From: Arcobacter caeni | GTDB taxonomy: Bacteria > Campylobacterota > Campylobacteria > Campylobacterales > Arcobacteraceae | Direction: 5' to 3' | Assembly: GCF_003063245.1 (NCBI RefSeq) | Contig: NZ_MUXE01000001.1 | Span: forward strand, 235,803 to 299,802 | Length of the DNA: 64,000 nucleotides | Part shown: positions 60,800-64,000 of the stretch, piece after piece | Layout: each line of letters begins with the position of its first letter | How positions within the stretch are numbered: position 1 is the first letter of the stretch | Notes under the pieces: generated by a model | Databases searched by the model: none | The model's input: the letters and a program-made list of their open reading frames with translations, nothing else | Told to the model about the DNA's origin: nothing | Made by a program: the position numbers and the translations under genes

Positions 60800-61820
60800 A
60801 ATCAAAGGTTTAAATCTTCCAAATAAAAAAGATGAAGAGTTTTTAAAAATAAATTTTGACTCGCTTTTTTCTTATGATTTTGCAAAAACTGAAACTTATG
60901 AATTTGATATTGTAGGATTAGAAACCATAATTGATAAAGAAAAGTATGAATCAATTTTATTTGATATTACTAGAAGTTTGGATAATCAACAAAAAGTAAT
61001 AACAATAAATAAAAATATCGCTGAACCTATTTTTTTGATTCATAAATTAAAAGAAAATGAAACAGTTTATACAAACTCTTTGAAAATAAAAGTTGCAAAA
61101 AATATAAAAGCAACTATTGTTGAAGTTTTCATAAACTCTTGTAAAAATAGCTTTTACACAGTAAATAGAAAAATAGAATTAGAAGAAAATGCCTCTTTAG
61201 AATACGCAAAAATTCAAGATATTGATGCTTCAAATTCAATGATTTTTACGACTGCAATAAATCAAGAAAATAGTTCAAATTTAGAAATTTCAAACTTTGA
61301 ATATGGAAATGGTTTTGTAGTAAATAGTTTTGAAAATATAATTAATGCTCAAAATGTAAACTATGAATTAAATGCCTTAGTAAAACTTTTTGATGATGCA
61401 ACAACTTCAAATCTTATAAAAACTATTCACAATGAAAAAAGTTCAATTAGTAATATAAACTATAAACATAGTTTAAAAGATAGTTCAAAAGCTGTATTTA
61501 AAGCAAAATCAATAGTAAATGAAACAGCACTTTATTCAAAAGCTTTTCAACACTGTAACACGATTTTATTAAGTGATGATGCAACAATTATTGCGCAACC
61601 TCATCTTGAAATTTATATAGATGAACTTGAAGCTAGTCATGGAACAACAACTGGAACTTTAAATAAAGAGCAACTTTTATATCTTCAATCAAGAGGAATT
61701 AGTAAAAATGAATCTTATGAGATGTTGTTAAGTGCTTTTGAAAACAAAATAGTTGATAATATAAAAGATGAATTAATAAAAGAATTTATTAAAAATTATA
61801 AAAGGGATAAATATGTTTAG
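60786..61820 (+). CDS. sufD: SUF scaffold protein SufD
   Basis: The 344 aa are a divergent SufB paralogue: a weak N-terminus, a beta-helix core, and the C-terminal pattern SHGTTTGTLNKEQLLYLQSRGISKNESYEMLLSAF that matches the SufB/SufD tail. It is shorter than E. coli SufD. Overlaps sufC by 14 nt and sufS by 8 nt. Confidence 0.92.
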   Translation: MQINEIKGLNLPNKKDEEFLKINFDSLFSYDFAKTETYEFDIVGLETIIDKEKYESILFDITRSLDNQQKVITINKNIAEPIFLIHKLKENETVYTNSLKIKVAKNIKATIVEVFINSCKNSFYTVNRKIELEENASLEYAKIQDIDASNSMIFTTAINQENSSNLEISNFEYGNGFVVNSFENIINAQNVNYELNALVKLFDDATTSNLIKTIHNEKSSISNINYKHSLKDSSKAVFKAKSIVNETALYSKAFQHCNTILLSDDATIIAQPHLEIYIDELEASHGTTTGTLNKEQLLYLQSRGISKNESYEMLLSAFENKIVDNIKDELIKEFIKNYKRDKYV

Positions 61821-62997
61821 AAAAGATTTCCCATATTTTCAAAATTCAAAAACTGTTTATTTAGACAACGGAGCAACAACGCAAAAACCAAAAAGTGTTA
61901 TTGATTCACAAGTTGAGTATTATGAGCAATATTGTTCAAATACACACAGAAGTAATTTTGGTCATGCCAATAAAGCAACTTCTGAGTTTGAAAAAACAAG
62001 AAAACTTTTAAAAGAGTTTATAAATGCTTCAAAAAATGAAGAAATAATCTTCACAAAAGGAGTAACAGAATCTATAAATTTTATAGCTTCTTCATATGCA
62101 ATTGATTTTAAAACAGTAATAATCTCTTCTTTAGAACATCATTCAAATATCGTTCCTTGGCATATGCAAAATAGAACTTTAGGAGCTGGTCTTGAAGTTG
62201 TAAATTGTAATGAAAATTTGGATTTTGACCTTGAACATTTTGAAGAACTTTTAAAAGCAAATCCAAATGCTTTTGTTAGTATTACTCATGTTTCAAATGC
62301 TTTTGGAAAAGTTCATGATGTAAAAACAATCACAAAATTAGCCCATAAATATGGTGCTGTTGTAATGATTGATGCAGCTCAAAGTTTAGCTCATTTTAAA
62401 GTTGATATTCAAGAGCTTGATGTTGATTTTTATGCAATTTCAGGTCATAAAACTTTTGCACCAACAGGAGTTGGAGCTATTTATATAAAAGAGAAATACT
62501 TAAAAAATATCAAACCTTATCAAACAGGAGGAGCTACTATTCATGAAGTTGATTATAGTGGTTCGATTTTACTTGATTCTCCTTATAAATTTGAAGCAGG
62601 AACTCAAAATATTGCAGGTGTTATAGGATTTGGAAAAGCTTTAGAATATATAAATCATGTACGATATGAAAATATTCAAAGCCTAGAAAATAAAGTTTTT
62701 AAATATCTAAATGAAGAGTTATCAAAACTTCCTGGAATTATTTTTTATAATGATTTAACTAATTGTGTGGGAAGTAGAAGTTTTAATTTTAAAGGAATAA
62801 TTCATGATGATATTGGAATTTTACTTGATAAAATGCAGATTGCAGTAAGAGTTGGGCATCATTGTGCGCAACCTATTATGAAAAAACTAGGAATTAGAGG
62901 AACGATTAGAGTAAGTACTGCTTTTTATAATGACTATGTTGATGTTGATAAATTGATTGAAGCTTTAAAAAAAGCATTAAGTATGTTAAAGGATTAA
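61813..62997 (+). CDS. sufS: Cysteine desulfurase SufS (class II)
   Basis: The 394 aa contain YLDNGATTQKPKSVIDS, VMIDAAQSLAHFKVD, the PLP lysine in ISGHKTFAPTGVGA, and the active-site Cys in RVGHHCAQPIM, the class II form. It passes persulfide to SufE. It is distinct from NifS in sequence and operon. Confidence 0.96.
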   Translation: MFRKDFPYFQNSKTVYLDNGATTQKPKSVIDSQVEYYEQYCSNTHRSNFGHANKATSEFEKTRKLLKEFINASKNEEIIFTKGVTESINFIASSYAIDFKTVIISSLEHHSNIVPWHMQNRTLGAGLEVVNCNENLDFDLEHFEELLKANPNAFVSITHVSNAFGKVHDVKTITKLAHKYGAVVMIDAAQSLAHFKVDIQELDVDFYAISGHKTFAPTGVGAIYIKEKYLKNIKPYQTGGATIHEVDYSGSILLDSPYKFEAGTQNIAGVIGFGKALEYINHVRYENIQSLENKVFKYLNEELSKLPGIIFYNDLTNCVGSRSFNFKGIIHDDIGILLDKMQIAVRVGHHCAQPIMKKLGIRGTIRVSTAFYNDYVDVDKLIEALKKALSMLKD

Positions 62998-62999
62998 GA

Positions 63000-63410
63000 T
63001 TGAGTACGATAGAACAAAGAGTAGAAGAGATAAAAGAAGATTTAGATTTTTTTGAAGATGAATTACAAAAATATGAATATATTATAGATTTAGGAAAAAA
63101 ACTAGAAGAGTTTGATGAAAAAGATAAAATACCTGAAAATATAGTTCATGGATGTACATCACAAGTTTGGTTAACACATAAACAAAAAGATGGAAAACTA
63201 TATTTTTATGGAACAAGTGATGCAATAATCGTAAAAGGTTTGGTTTATATGATACTAAAAATCTTTTCAGATTCAACTATTCAAGACTTAAAAGATATTG
63301 ATATGGATATTGTTCATGTACTAAAATTAAGCGAAGTTATCACTCCAAATAGACAAAGTGGAGTAATAGGAATGATGAAAAAAATAAAAGAATATGCACT
63401 AAACGCGTAA
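63000..63410 (+). CDS. sufE: Sulfur acceptor SufE
   Basis: The 136 aa start at TTG 63000, 2 nt after the sufS stop codon. The persulfide-carrying Cys is in IVHGCTSQVWL, and GLVYMILKIFSDS is the conserved later part. It stimulates SufS. Confidence 0.93.
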   Translation: MSTIEQRVEEIKEDLDFFEDELQKYEYIIDLGKKLEEFDEKDKIPENIVHGCTSQVWLTHKQKDGKLYFYGTSDAIIVKGLVYMILKIFSDSTIQDLKDIDMDIVHVLKLSEVITPNRQSGVIGMMKKIKEYALNA

Positions 63411-63420
63411 AGGATAAAAA

Positions 63421-63771
63421 ATGGAACCAACTTTTGATTTAAAAGAAATAGAAAATAAATTAATAGAACACTTAAAAAAAGTATATGACCCTGAAATTCC
63501 AACAAATATTTATGACTTGGGATTAATTTATAATATTGAATTTGATGTAAATAACAACTATTTATATTGCACAGTTACAATGACCCTAACAAGCCCAACT
63601 TGTCCAGTAGCAGACAGTTTATTAGAACAAGTAAAATATGTAACTTTAGCAGTTGATGAAATAGATGAAGCATTCGTAAAACTAGTATTTTCTCCACCAT
63701 GGGATCCATCAATGATGAGCGAAGATGCAAAGGAAATTATGGGAGCAAGTGGTGCAGCTATGGCTTTTTAG
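63421..63771 (+). CDS. sufT: SufT/MIP18-family (DUF59) Fe-S assembly protein
   Basis: The 116 aa contain VYDPEIPTNIYDLGLIYNIEFD, the DUF59 core, with the conserved Cys in LTSPTCPVADSLLEQV and FSPPWDPSMMSEDAKEIMG. Proteins of this family help mature Fe-S proteins. It closes the suf operon; no sufA is seen. Confidence 0.9.
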   Translation: MEPTFDLKEIENKLIEHLKKVYDPEIPTNIYDLGLIYNIEFDVNNNYLYCTVTMTLTSPTCPVADSLLEQVKYVTLAVDEIDEAFVKLVFSPPWDPSMMSEDAKEIMGASGAAMAF

Positions 63772-63830
63772 GGCGTGACTTTTGAAAACATGTAAAGATT
63801 TTGACATTTATTTTACATAGGTTTAGATCT

Positions 63831-63859
63831 ATGTTGAAAATATTTAACTTTTTCAACAT
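63831..63859 (+). terminator. Hairpin after the suf operon, possible terminator
   Basis: ATGTTGAAAA and its exact complement TTTTCAACAT flank a 9-nt loop, 59 nt after sufT. The following bases are AT-rich but not a clean T-run, so its strength is uncertain. Confidence 0.5.
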
Positions 63860-63873
63860 ATAAAAATATATAC

Positions 63874-64000
63874 GGTAGTGTTCATCATTCTGTGTCAGCC
63901 TAGATAATTCCTAAAATTCTATCATAAATTTAAAGCATCATCAAGCCGTCCATCAAAGTGGATGGCTAGTTGTGAAATTGTTAAGCTCCAATTTCTTATT
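63874..64000. mobile_element. End of an IS256-like insertion sequence, cut by the window edge
   Basis: Between the suf operon and the window end lies the 3' end of a transposase gene (minus strand) and, outside it, a sequence GTAGTGTTCATCATTCTGTG (63875-63894) followed by TCAGCC, with the look of a terminal inverted repeat of IS256-family elements. The other end and any target duplication are outside the window, so the boundary near 63874 is approximate. Confidence 0.6.
63922..64000 (-). CDS. IS256-family (Mutator-type) transposase, C-terminal end only
   Basis: The minus strand is open from 64000 to the TGA at 63924-63922. The 25 residues start IRNWSLTISQLAIHFDGRL and end DDALNL, which fits the conserved C-terminus of Mutator/IS256 transposases (NW...L.QLAI.FEGRL). 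Everything upstream lies outside the window, so completeness cannot be judged. Confidence 0.65.
   Translation of the reverse strand, partial: IRNWSLTISQLAIHFDGRLDDALNL

Noticed and set aside
63790..63818. ATGTAAA/TTTACAT inverted repeat after sufT
   Set aside because: Arms of only 7 bp in very AT-rich DNA are expected by chance; the neighbouring 10-bp hairpin at 63831 is the better candidate.
63944..63967. Hairpin AGCCGTCCA/TGGATGGCT near the right edge, considered as an RNA gene
   Set aside because: It lies inside the transposase C-terminal coding frame, which explains the sequence.

Overview
The window is AT-rich, densely coded chromosome from a member of the Campylobacterota, most likely an Arcobacter/Aliarcobacter-type organism. 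The evidence is protein-level similarity and gene order: apt-(trpB)-dedA-pepA, cvpA-lysS-glyA-SPOR, pdxJ-pdxA, pyrH-rpoZ-spoT-tyrS, NifU/NifS iron-sulfur assembly, CheV, and a CTC-type bL25. No rRNA, tRNA, CRISPR array or prophage was seen. I recognise 57 protein genes. Two are cut by the window edges: a giant RTX adhesin on the left and a transposase on the right.

Layout. Positions 1-8513 (minus) are the first ~2,837 codons of a giant RTX/hemolysin-type repeat protein with about two dozen repeat modules. Next come pepA, dedA, trpB and apt (minus), then a secreted ATP-dependent DNA ligase (plus) facing a type II/IV pseudopilin, dnaB and ispG (minus). Positions 16.7-34.7 kb are a long plus-strand run: an orphan histidine kinase, cvpA-lysS-glyA-SPOR-trpE, pdxJ-pdxA-ATPase, pyrH-rpoZ-spoT-tyrS, a nitronate monooxygenase-like enzyme and a cell-wall amidase. 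A minus block (Nudix, lptG-like, pth, rplY) is followed by folD-lepB-rpiB-small ORF-HD protein (plus), then a copper-type TonB receptor and glpD (minus). Positions 45-50.4 kb are a tightly overlapping minus-strand chain: greA-argC-lpxH-like-membrane protein-uvrB-nth. After tcdA and cheV (plus) come argH and a membrane protein/hemerythrin/CBS cluster (minus). The right end holds divergent NIF (nifS-nifU) and SUF (sufBCDSE-sufT) assembly operons, followed by the end of an IS256-like insertion sequence.

Main points of interest. (1) uvrB and the amidase gene both appear to start at near-cognate codons (ATC and ATT). Each lies 2-3 nt after the stop of the upstream gene, with a strong Shine-Dalgarno inside that gene's last codons; starting at the first ATG would remove UvrB's P-loop or the amidase's signal peptide. 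(2) NIF and SUF are divergent around a 292-bp region with one perfect 11+11 bp palindrome and two further copies of its half-site, which suggests one shared regulator. (3) A TonB receptor carries the CxxxM motif of copper receptors (OprC/NosA). (4) ispG-dnaB looks leaderless. (5) pdxJ is preceded by a perfect 13-bp inverted repeat that reaches its ribosome-binding site. (6) A polytopic membrane protein, a hemerythrin and a CBS protein sit together next to the Fe-S genes. (7) An exported LigE-type ligase faces a pseudopilin gene. Most of the rest is ordinary housekeeping sequence.
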